Assembly (NCBI GenBank): GCA_949825025.1
Contig: OX463780.1
Location: 47,265,280 to 47,329,279 of the forward strand
Direction of reading: 5' to 3'
From: Siphlonurus alternatus
Taxonomy: Eukaryota; Arthropoda; Insecta; Ephemeroptera; Siphlonuridae
DNA length: 64,000 nucleotides
Part shown: in pieces, positions 12,380-22,856 of the stretch
How the letters are laid out: each line of letters starts with the position of its first letter
Position numbering within the stretch: the first letter of the stretch is position 1
The notes under the pieces: generated by a model
Seen by the model: the letters and a program-made list of their open reading frames with translations, nothing else
The model's database searches: none
Told to the model about the DNA's origin: nothing
Made by a program: the position numbers and the translations under genes

Positions 12380-12767
12380 AGGTGGCGTGGCGCAGTGCAT
12401 TGACCGGTTCTTGTTAGATCACCGAAGTCAGGCTACGTCGAGCGTGGTTAGTACTTGGATGGGTGACCATTTCAAGTAAAAAATACGCTGCTCCCTCCCT
12501 GGGGTAAATTCGTCTCGCTTTCCACCCAGTGCAGTGACGCACTTGTGTGTGGTTCACCAGGCTTTGGACATCGCTTTGCATGGTCCATTGAGAAAAAGTA
12601 GAGGTGTCAGTCCTGACTGAGGTTTTCCACGGTTCCCTCAGTCTCACCTCAGCGAATGCTGGGACGCATAACAGGCCGTGGCCACTATCCGTTCCCTACC
12701 TTATCCCTACCCAGTACCCCGCCGCGAGCTGTAGGCTCTTAGGGGTGTATCCTTGTAAAAAAAAAAT
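12380..12767 (+). mobile_element. 5S rRNA-derived SINE, full length
   Basis: The head (about 12395-12470) reads like the 3' two thirds of 5S rRNA: GACCGGTTCTTGTTAGATCACCGAAGTCAGGC then GTGGTTAGTACTTGGATGGG and TGACCA, which covers the internal pol III promoter (A box, intermediate element, C box). A body follows with CCAGGCTTTGGACATC and then the conserved block GACTGAGGTTTTCCACGG / TTCCCTCAG / GAATGCTGGGACG. The tail is CCTTGTAAAAAAAAAA. This is a pol III retroposon of the SINE3 (5S) class and would need a partner LINE. Two more copies are at 21.6 kb (full) and 53.5 kb (5' truncated). Confidence 0.9.
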
Positions 12768-12811
12768 ACTGCAATGTAGCTGCGGCCAGCTCACTATTAA
12801 TTTTTATGTAC

Positions 12812-13211
12812 TTAAGGTAGAGATAATGCCCAAAAGCTGTTTGATGGACCCTCCTTTGATTAACATGTAAACATTAGCTGTCAAATTCACAAAAATTCTG
12901 ACATTTTGTTGAGAGACAGATATTAGTGCCTAAATAAAGCCATAGAAAAATTTCAAAACAATTTAACGAGCCGATTTTCTTTAATTTTCAGCATAGTTCT
13001 TTCCCATAGAGACAAACCAAGAACTTAATAAAAAAATAATAATAAAAAAACGACTCGTTAAATTGTTTTGAAACTTTTTCTACGGCTTTTAGGCACTTTA
13101 TATAATATCTGCCTCTCAACAAAATTTCAGAATTTTTGTGAATTTCCCAAGGTTCACATGTTATCAAATTAGAGTACGTCGAACAGCTGTTCGGCGTTAT
13201 CTCTACCTTAA
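12812..13211. mobile_element. 400-bp inverted-repeat MITE, family E, TTAA flanks
   Basis: The ends are TTAAGGTAGAGATAATGCC and GGCGTTATCTCTACCTTAA. The arms continue for over 100 bp with many matches (AACAGCTGTTCG, ACATGTTATC, CACAAAAATTCTG, AAATTGTTTTGAAA) around a short A/T-rich centre. Both ends are flanked by TTAA, which fits a piggyBac-type target duplication, though a 3-bp TAA duplication cannot be excluded. A 95-codon minus frame across it is simply the palindrome. Confidence 0.85.
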
Positions 13212-13307
13212 ATATTCGCGATGATAGAAGGAATTTTGGACGGTATCCTAGCAACCAAACCTTCTGCAGAAACAACAGCCACGTCTCAATATATCACGTT
13301 CCTCGTC

Positions 13308-13495
13308 CCATCAGGCGCGAATCCAAGGGGTGGGGGGCGATGGTGGCGTATGGTCCCCCCCCCAAAGGTCCCAAAATTGAAGGTGTTACCAACCCCACCC
13401 ATCGCCCCCCCCCCACCCCCTGCCACTCCAAATTTTAACATTGCGGTAAAGGGCACCGCCCCGCCTAGAGCCGCGAGCTGGATCCGCCCCTGGCC
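13308..13495. mobile_element. GC-rich element with CAGGGGCGGATCC-type end
   Basis: The right end reads GAGCTGGATCCGCCCCTG, the familiar terminus of short hAT-like non-autonomous elements in many animal genomes. The left end (CATCAGGCGCGAATCCAAGG) is a diverged version in the opposite sense. The interior has C-runs and G-runs and is far richer in G+C than anything nearby. Apparent Pro/Gly-rich frames are compositional. Confidence 0.6.
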
Positions 13496-13764
13496 ACGCC
13501 CAATTCTTTGGTGTCTCTCAGTTTTTCTGTAAACCAAACAATAAATACATTATGAGATGATAATAAAAAATTTCACCATGCAAAAAGATACTAAATAAAA
13601 AATTTAAAAGTAATAAAATTCTGACGTCACGTAAATGCAAAAATGGTTAACTTACAATTAATAAGCATACTGAACTGTCATATTTTAAAAACAGCATAAT
13701 AGCAATAAAGATTTGGTCTGTTTAAAAAACGGTAGCAATGCTGCTATTGTGATCGGCTTTAAAA

Positions 13765-13982
13765 AAGGTGCTTTCATATATTCAAAAGTTAATTGCTACA
13801 GATTTGAGTCTGTTCGACTGCGGCTGTTGTGGCAAAAAAAAAAAATATTGTGAATACTGTATCTACCGTAGAAAAAATAAAGTCATTTTGATTTTTTACT
13901 GAGTGCCGCAGCAAATCACCAGGCGTAATCAACATGTTAGGCATGATTCCGTAGCAATTTTCGAATATGTGAAGGCTCCTTT
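13765..13982 (+). mobile_element. MITE family F, copy 1 (diverged)
   Basis: The ends AAGGTGCTTTCATATATTC and TTCGAATATGTGAAGGCTCC are inverted and match the outer 20 bases of copy 2 at 14.07 kb. Interior remnants such as TTGCTACAG and TTCCGTAGCAATTTTCGAAT confirm kinship. The ratio of changes to copy 2 suggests an older insertion. Confidence 0.75.
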
Positions 13983-14063
13983 GTGTCGAAATGCACAAGG
14001 AAGTCAAGCGTAGAAAACCTACTGTATTCACAATTCAGTGTTGACGAATATGAATTTAATATA

Positions 14064-14341
14064 TAAAGGTGCTTTCACATATTCAAAAATCGCTACGGAA
14101 ACGCTCCGTAGCTACTCCGTAGCAAATGTGTTGATTTTGCTGCGGCGCACCGTAGCTGTTCCGTAGCACCTCGCGACACGTTCTACGGAACTCCGTAGCA
14201 AAATCAAGATGAGTTTGATTTTGCTACGGCATTCACATGATTTTCCGCCGCAGCTGCCGCAGATGAACGAGAATATGTGAAAGGCTTACGGCATAGCTAC
14301 GGAACTCCGTAGCGATTTTCGAATATATGAAAGCACCTTTA
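14064..14341 (+). mobile_element. MITE family F, copy 2, with CCGTAGC sub-palindromes
   Basis: The ends AAAGGTGCTTTCACATATTC and GAATATATGAAAGCACCTTT are inverted, flanked by TA on both sides. The interior is packed with GCTACGGA / TCCGTAGC words, at least eight, many in facing pairs such as CTACGGAACTCCGTAG, so the single strand could fold into several nested hairpins. It is unusually GC-rich for this window and has no coding frame. Confidence 0.9.
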
Positions 14342-15324
14342 CCAATATGGATCATATCATGATAAAAAAAGTAATGTTACTCCAAATTTCTTAAACTTTA
14401 TTACAATACTGTATGCATACATGCATATAAGCTAGGTAAAAGGCATATATTATATATTATTGCCATTTTTGGTGCAAAAAATTAAAAAGGAGTCAAAAAG
14501 GTATGCATAATGGTCCTACCCACAATGCAGTGTAGCTGGTGCAGGGCTATTCTCCTATAATTGACATAATGGGAGAATAGCACTGAGCACTGAGAAAGTG
14601 TATGCCTATAGTATGCATACAATATAAATGCAGTGCATTCCGAGATTATGAACATAAAAGTGCCTTACTCGGAGCATGCATTTGCATACAGTACACCAGC
14701 CTCCAGACTCAAACAAAGAAAGCTGGATCAGAAAGTGTTCACGTTGTAGGATTAATTGATTACTAATATACCTGTTTCTATGTCCATATTATCAAATCAG
14801 TTAGCAAATCAAAATATCAATCAATAAATCAATGACTGCTGGTTATAGTATGCATAATTATGCATATTTTCAATGCACATGAACCTCAAGATCAATAAAC
14901 ACCCTACTTTATAAACTTATTTACGCTTATTTTTAAGACTTACCTGATGACAATAATTGAGTCTTCATTCCCACAGTAAAAACATTCTTCAATGTTGATA
15001 TTTTTATTGCTTTTACTTTTCAAAACATATTAACATTTTGTGATTTACTGACGTAACTCCAGAAACGTCTGAAATATGGCTATAGGCCCTGCTATAGGCC
15101 AGCGGCGCCATGTTTGTTGATATGGCAACGTCGCACCCATGTGCGGTGTGGCGCCAGCACTTAAAAATCAAATTTTAATTTAATCCTACGGCATAATTAT
15201 ATGTTGATTCTTACTACAAACTAGTAAATTAGACTAATATTCATATCTAGTTTGTGAATATATCACTTAAATATACGAGTTAAATTTCTTTAACAGCTTT
15301 TTAGACGTCGTCCCATAGTAAAGG

Positions 15325-15375
15325 ATGGGGAAGTGGGAACACCGCCAAAATCAGCTGACTTGAAGCCTCTATTGT
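15325..15375 (-). repeat. Terminal-type repeat H, right end
   Basis: GGGAACACCGCC then CAGCTGACTTGAAGCCTCTATTG. It is the inverted partner of 10985-11035. Upstream (15070-15170) is a balanced patch with GCGGCGCCATG and GTGGCGCC words that may belong to the same element. Confidence 0.5.
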
Positions 15376-16067
15376 TGTGATTATGATTTTAGATCACATA
15401 ATAATGACCGTCCTTACACGGCAGTTAAACAATTATTACTATTGGTATGAAGTTTGGCTTATACTTTAAAAGCGGTTTTTTGTTGTAATTAATAATCATT
15501 TTTTCCCCTTGCCCTTTAACATGTAAGATTTCTGCAACCCGCACTTCTCACATGTCCGAAGAGTTGCCTATCTTGCCAGGCGTACTAATAAAAATGGTGG
15601 CTTTTAAATCTAAATCTTTAGACACTTATGGCCAATAGAAAATATCAAGAAAGCATTACAGCTTTGGAATTGACATTTGTCTTGTTTTTAAATTACCAGA
15701 GACTTGTATTAATATATTTTCCAATCTTGTCAAAAAAAAAAAAGAAAAGTAAAACATTAAAAGCTTACTATAAGTCTGTCTGTCTAATACATTATTTGTC
15801 ATGGGGAAAAAAAATGTATATATGTATTTATATAGAAAAAGAATTTAAGTATAGGGGGAAAAAGTCAGATTTACTTCGCTTTTAGTGGCTAGCTACATCT
15901 ACCATACTTTTTATCATATAACAAACAATATACTGCTCCATTTTATATAATATAAAAATGGACCTTACTGACTATGAGAATATACATTGAATGTAATATA
16001 GATGCGGTTGAATGCCAGCAGACGTGGTCCAGTAATCCTCTTGTAATCCTTGCCCATGATTAATAGT
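15376..16067. other. AT-rich stretch without recognised gene
   Basis: An 85-codon plus frame at 15628-15885 is Lys/Tyr/Ile-rich, as expected of A/T-rich DNA, and is not called. Nothing else is seen. Confidence 0.4.
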
Positions 16068-16200
16068 TGTGGTGGCGTGACGCGAGAGGCGCTGTTATCG
16101 CCAGCACGCTTAATGGCTCAGCAGGCTGCTTGTAAAGCAGTGAATGCACACACGACAAACTGAAGTGTTACTGACGCAGTAGGGGGTTGATTCGAATGAC
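16068..16200 (+). mobile_element. tRNA-like SINE head, degenerate
   Basis: TAATGGCTCAGCAGG resembles an A box, and CTGCTTGTAAAGCAG forms a clean anticodon-like stem-loop whose central triplet is GTA (Tyr-like). A weak B box, GGTTGATTCGAATGAC, follows about 60 bases later. The spacing is too long and the acceptor stem is absent, so this is not a functional tRNA. A retroposon head is the likeliest reading. Confidence 0.4.
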
Positions 16201-16222
16201 TACTATTTGATGACTATACCCT

Positions 16223-16246
16223 TATATATATATATATATATATATA
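16223..16246. repeat. Short (TA)n tract
   Basis: About 12 TA units. Confidence 0.85.
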
Positions 16247-17934
16247 TGTAGTTTACAAGGGGTTTTATATTATATATAGTAAAAGGTACAACTAAAAAAA
16301 AAAAAAAGGGAATTAATGGATTTGATTAAAAGGATTTTTATGTATAAAATTCGGATTTAATTAATAGGGTTGCTTTTAATATTACGAGTGTGTTATTTTT
16401 GGAATTGTAAAACAAAAATAATAAAGCCAAAAATATTTATTGGGAATACAGTATTAATTTATATCTCTTATATAACAAAAAAATCATATTAATTTCATAT
16501 TATGTACGCGTACAGTGAAATACAATATCAAAATTTGGATTTTATTTATTTTTCAACAATAAATGTTCATTCGGAAAATTATGTTCGCCAAAAGATAGTT
16601 ACATTGTCATTGTATTATTGCAACAATGTATTGACAGTATTAACATCTATTGGTGAATGACATATTTCAAGGCAATGACCTAATTTATTGGATCTGCTTC
16701 AACAAGACACAAAAAGCTGCTGATCTTCATTTTTGTGAGAGGTAAGCAGCAGTCAGTCTTTGTGTCCCAAAAAATTCACCACGCTTCTTTAGACTGCCTG
16801 GCAACGCCCACATGCACAACCAGAGTATACATATAGTTTGTGATGTCCACAGGGTTGTACTTACATATAGAGGTATATACTGTCAAAAAAAAATTAGAAG
16901 GAGCGATTTTGCAGCTCGTAAACACTATCACTACATTTGACTGCAATTAATCAAGTTATAATTAGGTAATATATAGAAGTGTTATCGCCCCCAAGTAGCA
17001 ACCAACACATAATTAATTAATCAAATTATAAAATGTAAAGACTTGGTCAACCGAATTACCAAAATCGTTCAAAATACTGTTTTTGACGGAATCTCTAAAC
17101 TTACCACTTTTTCTATCCTCCATGTAAAAATATTATGATATTTTACCTCTTGAAACATGACCTCAAATTTTCTATAAGTAAAAGTGTTGAAACTACCACT
17201 TGACATTTTTTTTATATTACAAAAATTGCTGATTTTTATTGTAACACTTGATACTTTTTGGTATCGATCGTTCGACATCCTGATTGAGTGAAATTGCAAT
17301 GACAGCAATAACCAGTAATGAAAGCTCCGATAAAAACTCTCGATAGCAATCAGTATAACTTAACCATTTTATTGTCAATTAATAATTAATGAAAAGCCAC
17401 GTTGTTATTCGACATCCTAATTACTTTCTTCCTGTAATTGCATGTTTCATAAATAATATAAACCACAAACGGAAGGTATACATTATAATAGTAATTAATA
17501 ATTAAAATATTATATAGAGTTTTAAAAATACTTTCTTTTAATTATAAAGCTAATGGTGTAAAAAAAAATAACGGATATTCAAACAAAGGTTTAGAAAATG
17601 ATGAAAAGTACACATTTTTTTAAACTATTAAATGTTTTTTTAGGTAAACAGGTAATATTAATTTAATAATAACATTAAATTTATATATTAAAAAAAATAT
17701 TAAATTTGAAAACAACTTTTTCATACCTGTTAAAATCTGTATTTATATCATGTATAGCATTATTGTGTCATATACGGATGCTATCTATAAACATCATTCG
17801 ATGTTATATTATTATTTATTGTTTTCTTTACAATTTTTTTTTGTTTACATTTTTTATGACGTCACAAGGTATTGTTTTCTTAATATAACAAATAGTAGCA
17901 AATAAATGACAGTCGTAATTACTTGGATGAGAAA
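16247..17934. other. AT-rich stretch without recognised gene
   Basis: A balanced patch at 16670-16850 has a donor-like GAGAGGTAAGC, but stops occur in the frames leading into it. A TGACGTCA octamer lies at 17857. Otherwise A/T runs. Confidence 0.4.
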
Positions 17935-18180
17935 GATGCGAACGTTATCAACAGCAAGCAGCGCGACCCTTCATCGTTCATTTTAGTGCGCATGCGCAGA
18001 GCTCAGTGGGTCGCAAGTCATCGACCCGATGCCTCCAGCATCTTTGGTCCAGATCCCACGTGACGTCAGCAACAACAAAACATCATCTCTGACACCCATT
18101 CTGGTGGATATTTCATGGTCTTTTTTTTTTTTACAAATAGAGAGGAGGTCACGGTTGACGCCATGTTTACAAAATGGAGT
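17935..18180. promoter_or_regulatory. Candidate regulatory block: NRF1-like, E-box and CRE motifs
   Basis: Balanced composition for about 250 bp in an A/T-rich setting. It contains TGCGCATGCGCA (17987-17998), a perfect NRF1-type palindrome, then CCACGTGACGTCAGC (E-box overlapping a CRE octamer at 18061), and ATGTTTACAAAATGG. A second CRE octamer lies 204 bp upstream at 17857. The motif mix is typical of CpG-type housekeeping promoters. The direction is unknown and no exon is clear nearby. A 62-codon plus frame over it is probably incidental. Confidence 0.4.
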
Positions 18181-21100
18181 GTTTCTAAATGCTAACGAAG
18201 TGTATTATTTGTACTAGATGTTGTATGTATTTCATTAATTATTAACTAAACTAATTACAAAATTAAATTATATAGTTATAACCTAACGTTGTATACTGTA
18301 GATTTATGTCGTAATGAAATTATAGTTGTACTAAAGTAGCATCATCAATTCTATTGACTGTATACTCGCGTATGAGATAATATCAGCTTTGTAATTTTTT
18401 AAGGTATGAAAATTGAATTTATCATTATATTGCAATAAGAGCATAACTGAGAGTTTTTTTTTTTTCAATACATGCAATATTTTCTGTATTCCATAAAATA
18501 ATTTCTTGTACTTACGAAATATAAAACTCCTCTTTTATGAAAACTGTTTTTTTGTTTACTATCATGCATTGAAAATAAAATAGGCACAAATAAACAGAAC
18601 TATACACATAATAAATGTGAAATTATGAATTTATTAAAAATCCGAGAATATGTGTATTATTGATTAAATTTTTTATTTATATATGTTCATATAAGTGTTT
18701 TACCATTACATTTTAATATGTGTATTCAGTACGTGAAGACACATTATAAAAAAACGTATCAAGTGGTACGTTTTTTGCAAGGAGAAGAAGTAAACATTAC
18801 CGCCGCACCAGAAGCTCTCACTTTAAAAGACGAACAAAATAAAAGCGCTCTCGTGAAACCGTTTTGTGTTGGCTTGAGTAATGACTTTCTCTCGGTACAT
18901 GCAGCCATCATTACGCCTTACATCAACTCTTTAAATAAAATTTCTTAACGTGTTCATTTTTTTTTTATCAAATTTAGAAGGTCAAAGTTGAAGGTCATAA
19001 AACGTCCTTTTTGGCATTCATAAAAATTATTTTCTGTAACGTGTGTATTTTGTTTTTTAATTTGTATATAAAATTTTGCCACATTATATATATTTCTTTA
19101 AATTGTAAAGTTCAAAGTTTGAATTTGGAGACTGTTAGAATCAAAACCAGATTTTTTTTCCTTTTGCTATAAATGCTTTTCAAATGTTGAAATGTATGGC
19201 TCAATTATTAAGACCATTGATATTTTTCAATTGCATTTTTTAAATAATATTGTAAAATTATTGCTTTGTTTGCTAATTCAACATTTATTTTACGTGGAAA
19301 TTTGTATATAACTAACATTGAAAGGGTCGGTTTTCGTGACTTTTGACCACAAGCAGCTCAAATGTAAAACAAAAGAGATCTCCTATTTTTCTGTATTCGC
19401 ACCTAATAGATAATTATATAGTACAGCAATCAGTCTTCTATTTTTTTTTTAGCTTTTCATGTGATTTTCTTATACGAACAAATTTGATTCATTTTGATGA
19501 ACACATTTTCGGGTGATAGTTTTTAGAACTAGTCATACTCTCGTGTATTGAATAATAAAAATATTTCACTTGGTAAAACTTTGAATGCTGTGAAGAGCAC
19601 ATGTGGAGAGCATAAAATATCATTCCACGTGTGCGCAAACTGAATGTAATATAACACTTTTAAATTATTGAGTTATTGAAGAGAAATTTTTCAACCTTTT
19701 GGATAAAAAGAATATATTTCAATTCCAGCAGTGACAAAAATATGCAAATCATGTAAAACATTGGTTAAAAAAAAAAAACGCAACATGAAAATACATTATG
19801 GTAACAAAAAATATAAAAAAAAAGACGATCGTGAAGCGTACATTTTTGTCACTTGGCTGAAAGTTGGCACATCAATAAATCTGAAGACTATTTTCTTGTT
19901 ACATATTTTATTATATTTTTTTGTCTCCGTGATTTACGTTGGTTACGCGATGGTAAATACGCGCAAATTTATTACAGTCCATCTCTCAGTTAAAGATTAG
20001 AGGATATAGTCGGAATGAGCATAACATAACATGACGTCATGAGCATCAATAGCATTAAATCTGCATTTATTTATTTCACCAAATATATATGATATACATA
20101 TTCACATATTACAAAAATAACAAAGAAAATAATAATAAAGAGGTGAAATAGGATATTTTACAAGGTACTATAAGAAGCACACACGATGAAGTGTTAAAAT
20201 AGGTTCTACTAAATAATACATAATATCTACATTTTTTTTTATGTGCATGTGATTTTTTTAGTATTTTTTTTTTTAAATTGGCAGAAGGTAGACAGGGAGA
20301 GAGTGGGGTAAGAAATCAATCTTGAGGCATCCAGCGTAGCACAAACAATAGGGAAAGTGTGGGTAGCACCTCCAATTACCCGTCTTATATGAAAACAAAA
20401 AACATAGAAAATTTCCGGCCACGCCTCCGAAAATAGCAACATTATTTACAATAGCATTAATATTAATTTATTATAATTAATTATAAATTATAACTAGTCG
20501 AGGTAAATATTTAGTGTTAATTTAAATTATATAAATACATTATTTAATATCTAACGATATATTTTATTTTCCTGCATGTGCTGTACAATTCGTTCTGTTC
20601 TGAAAATAAAAATTTATGTAAGCAACAAAAAACTTTAATATTTTTGTGTCTTTTTATTTCAAAAATAAATTAGCATTTTAGTTAATTATCAAATTTAATT
20701 ATCAATGATAATTAATCCAGTGCCATTACACAAAACTGTATAATTTTAACTGCAAACTAAGCATCCAACAACTTGATAATAAAATACAAAATATGAGTAA
20801 TTCTTATTCCAATTCCATAGCTTTTAATTTATTACGTCAATTTTTCGTTAGCATCGTTTTTATGTCATCATTTACATAAAGTTAGCTGACGTTTTCATTT
20901 TTTTTTCTTTTCTTATAAGTAGAAAACTATTTCCTTCAAAATTAAAACACCCTGTGGTTTTATAGCTCAAAGTTTCACCATGAAATACCTTCTTGCTAGT
21001 AGCTATAATAGTATTATATTATGCAACATATACAATACAAAACATTAATTATTCTAAGGACGAGTAGAGACACAGATTTCTATGTAAAACTTTTTATTAC

Positions 21101-21638
21101 ATACATTTTTTAATATCAAAACTTTTTCTGTAATTAAAAATGTTGAGCAATATAGTTTAAATTTATTATGCATAATATTCAACTTTCTAAAGCACTTTTT
21201 AAACTGAAATTTCCCGTGTATACTTTTTTTTTTGTCAAGATAAGCTTTGATATATAACGGTATGTATAGTACAAAAGCAAAATTGTCGTTTTATAGGGAG
21301 GAAATTAAATCATTTGTCATTTATATTTTTTAAAATGAGGACTACGTGCTATACCCTAGCTCCCATCATCTTTAAATATTAACTGTAATTTAATAACTAT
21401 AAAAACCACTGAGGTATTTGGGCTTTATATTTAACATAAAATGAGAAAAAAAAATTGAATATATTTTAACCAATTTTTATTGCGCGAATTTACTTTATTG
21501 AATTGAAAATTTTACATCATTGCATTTATCAACAATTAAAGAGTTTTTTTTTTTCTTTGTCATCATCGTCTCTGCGTTGGTCTCTTTCTTGACTTTTGAT
21601 GTCCATTTACTAGATGTTAATCATCTGCTTGGACCTTT
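18181..21638. other. AT-rich stretch with two unassigned open frames
   Basis: Mostly A/T-rich. A 76-codon plus frame (18718-18948) includes a balanced part reading EEVNITAAPEALTLKDEQNK, and an 89-codon plus frame starts at 19731 after an acceptor-like TTTCAATTCCAG. Neither matches a family that I know. A 23-base segment at 20285-20307 sits between a T-run/CAG and GTAAGA but is too short to argue for. CRE octamer at 20032. Nothing is convincing. Confidence 0.3.
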
Positions 21639-21990
21639 GAGCGTGGCGCAGTGCATTGACCGGTTCTCGTTAGATCACCGAAGTTAAGCTGCGTCGAGCG
21701 TGGTTAGTACTTGGATAGATTTTCAATTAAAAATTACATTGTTCCCTCCCTGGGGTAAATTCTTCTCTCTTTCCATCCAGTGCAGTGATGTGTGTGTGGT
21801 TCCCCAGGCTTTGGACATCACTTTGGTCCATTGAGAAAAAGTAGAGGTGTCTGTCCTGACTGAGGTTTTCCTCGGCTCCCTCAGCCTCACTGCAGTGAAT
21901 ACTGTGGGACGCGTAACAGACCGTGGCCACCATTTCTCTACCTTCTTATCCCGATAAGCTCTTAGGAGTTTATCCTTGTAAAAAAAAAAA
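21639..21990 (+). mobile_element. 5S rRNA-derived SINE, copy 2
   Basis: The 5S-like head is closer to canonical 5S than copy 1 (GACCGGTTCTCGTTAGATCA, CCGAAGTTAAGC, GTGGTTAGTACTTGGAT), but it breaks off before the GGGTGACC part, which is replaced by an A/T-rich link. The body and conserved block (CAGGCTTTGGACATCAC, GACTGAGGTTTTCCTCGG, CTCCCTCAG) and the CCTTGTAAAAAAAAAA tail agree with copy 1. The spacing CTCCCTCCCTGGGGTAAATTC is common to both. Confidence 0.9.
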
Positions 21991-22279
21991 GTTGGCAATA
22001 TATTGCTGTAAAATTTTCAAAGAAACTGTACAACTAGTTATATATTGCGCATGACGAAAGAGTGATTGTTTTAACATTTTCCCCACTAATTGCGACCATA
22101 CACGTAAATAAACCGATGTCAATTCAGATGTAACAGCTACCAAAACCTTGCAGAATGGACAGCTTTGCCTCGTTATAGCTGGTAGTCAGAGTTACTACTG
22201 TACCATCGAATGAAAAGTAGCAAAAGAAAAACAGTACATATATACGATGTTTTTTCAATAAATATTCACACAACTCTCA

Positions 22280-22372
22280 CTACGTTCAGACGACGTATCC
22301 ATTGATGACGCCTCATAAGAATAACATTATCCTCTTCAATGGATCCTATTAAACACCATCATATATACGTAG
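22280..22372 (-). mobile_element. Short MITE, family C copy 3
   Basis: Reverse orientation relative to copies 1 and 2. The ends are CTACGTTCAGACGACG... and ...AACACCATCATATATACGTAG. The interior GAATAACATTATCC is the reverse complement of the diagnostic GGATAATGTTATT block. Confidence 0.75.
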
Positions 22373-22703
22373 TCTTTTTTGTTATTTATTAATGAAACAG
22401 TAAGATTTTCTTTAAAACAGTAAAATTTTAAAGTAAATCTTAATTTTTGTACCTGAATATTCCTAAAAACTATTTTGACTCTACAATGTCACATTTTAAA
22501 GTTTTTATATTAATTGCAACTAGTCTTGTCAAGCAATAATAATTCTGATAATCTTACATTGAATTTATCTTTTTTTATTTTATATCCTTGGTGGAATTCT
22601 CCCAACCAACAGAGGAAAAACTTTTATTTGTAACTTGTTACAAGAATAATATAAGTCAAAAAAGAAGAAGGGAAAGAAAAGTTTTCATATTTCTCTCATT
22701 TTT

Positions 22704-22856
22704 ATGACGTATGCAGCAGCAGCAGGCACGCTGAACAGTATTATTATTGCAGAGTTTGAATACATACAACCTACTTGGCTTGTAGCAGATCCAAATAATA
22801 CAGCATGCTCTACCAACTTCATTATCAATAACGTTACTACTATCGAAACCAAAAAG
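22704..22856 (+). CDS. Candidate coding exon with strong donor
   Basis: A plus-strand frame runs from ATG at 22704 for 51 codons and meets AAAAAG|GTGAGC at 22857, a strong donor, in phase 0. Upstream, a pyrimidine tract (TTTCTCTCATTTTTATG) leads to repeated CAG acceptor options at 22716-22725, with another at 22752, so the exon may start at 22726 rather than at the ATG. The peptide includes AEFEYIQPTWLVADPNNTAC followed by STNFIINNVTTIETKK, with mixed composition unlike the A/T-driven frames around it. I do not recognise the family, and no partner exon was found downstream. It may be internal to a gene with long introns. Confidence 0.4.

Noticed and set aside
12395..12470. A genuine 5S rRNA gene
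   Set aside because: Only part of 5S rRNA is present, and it is joined to a body and tail that recur at 21.6 and 53.5 kb, so it is a retroposon.
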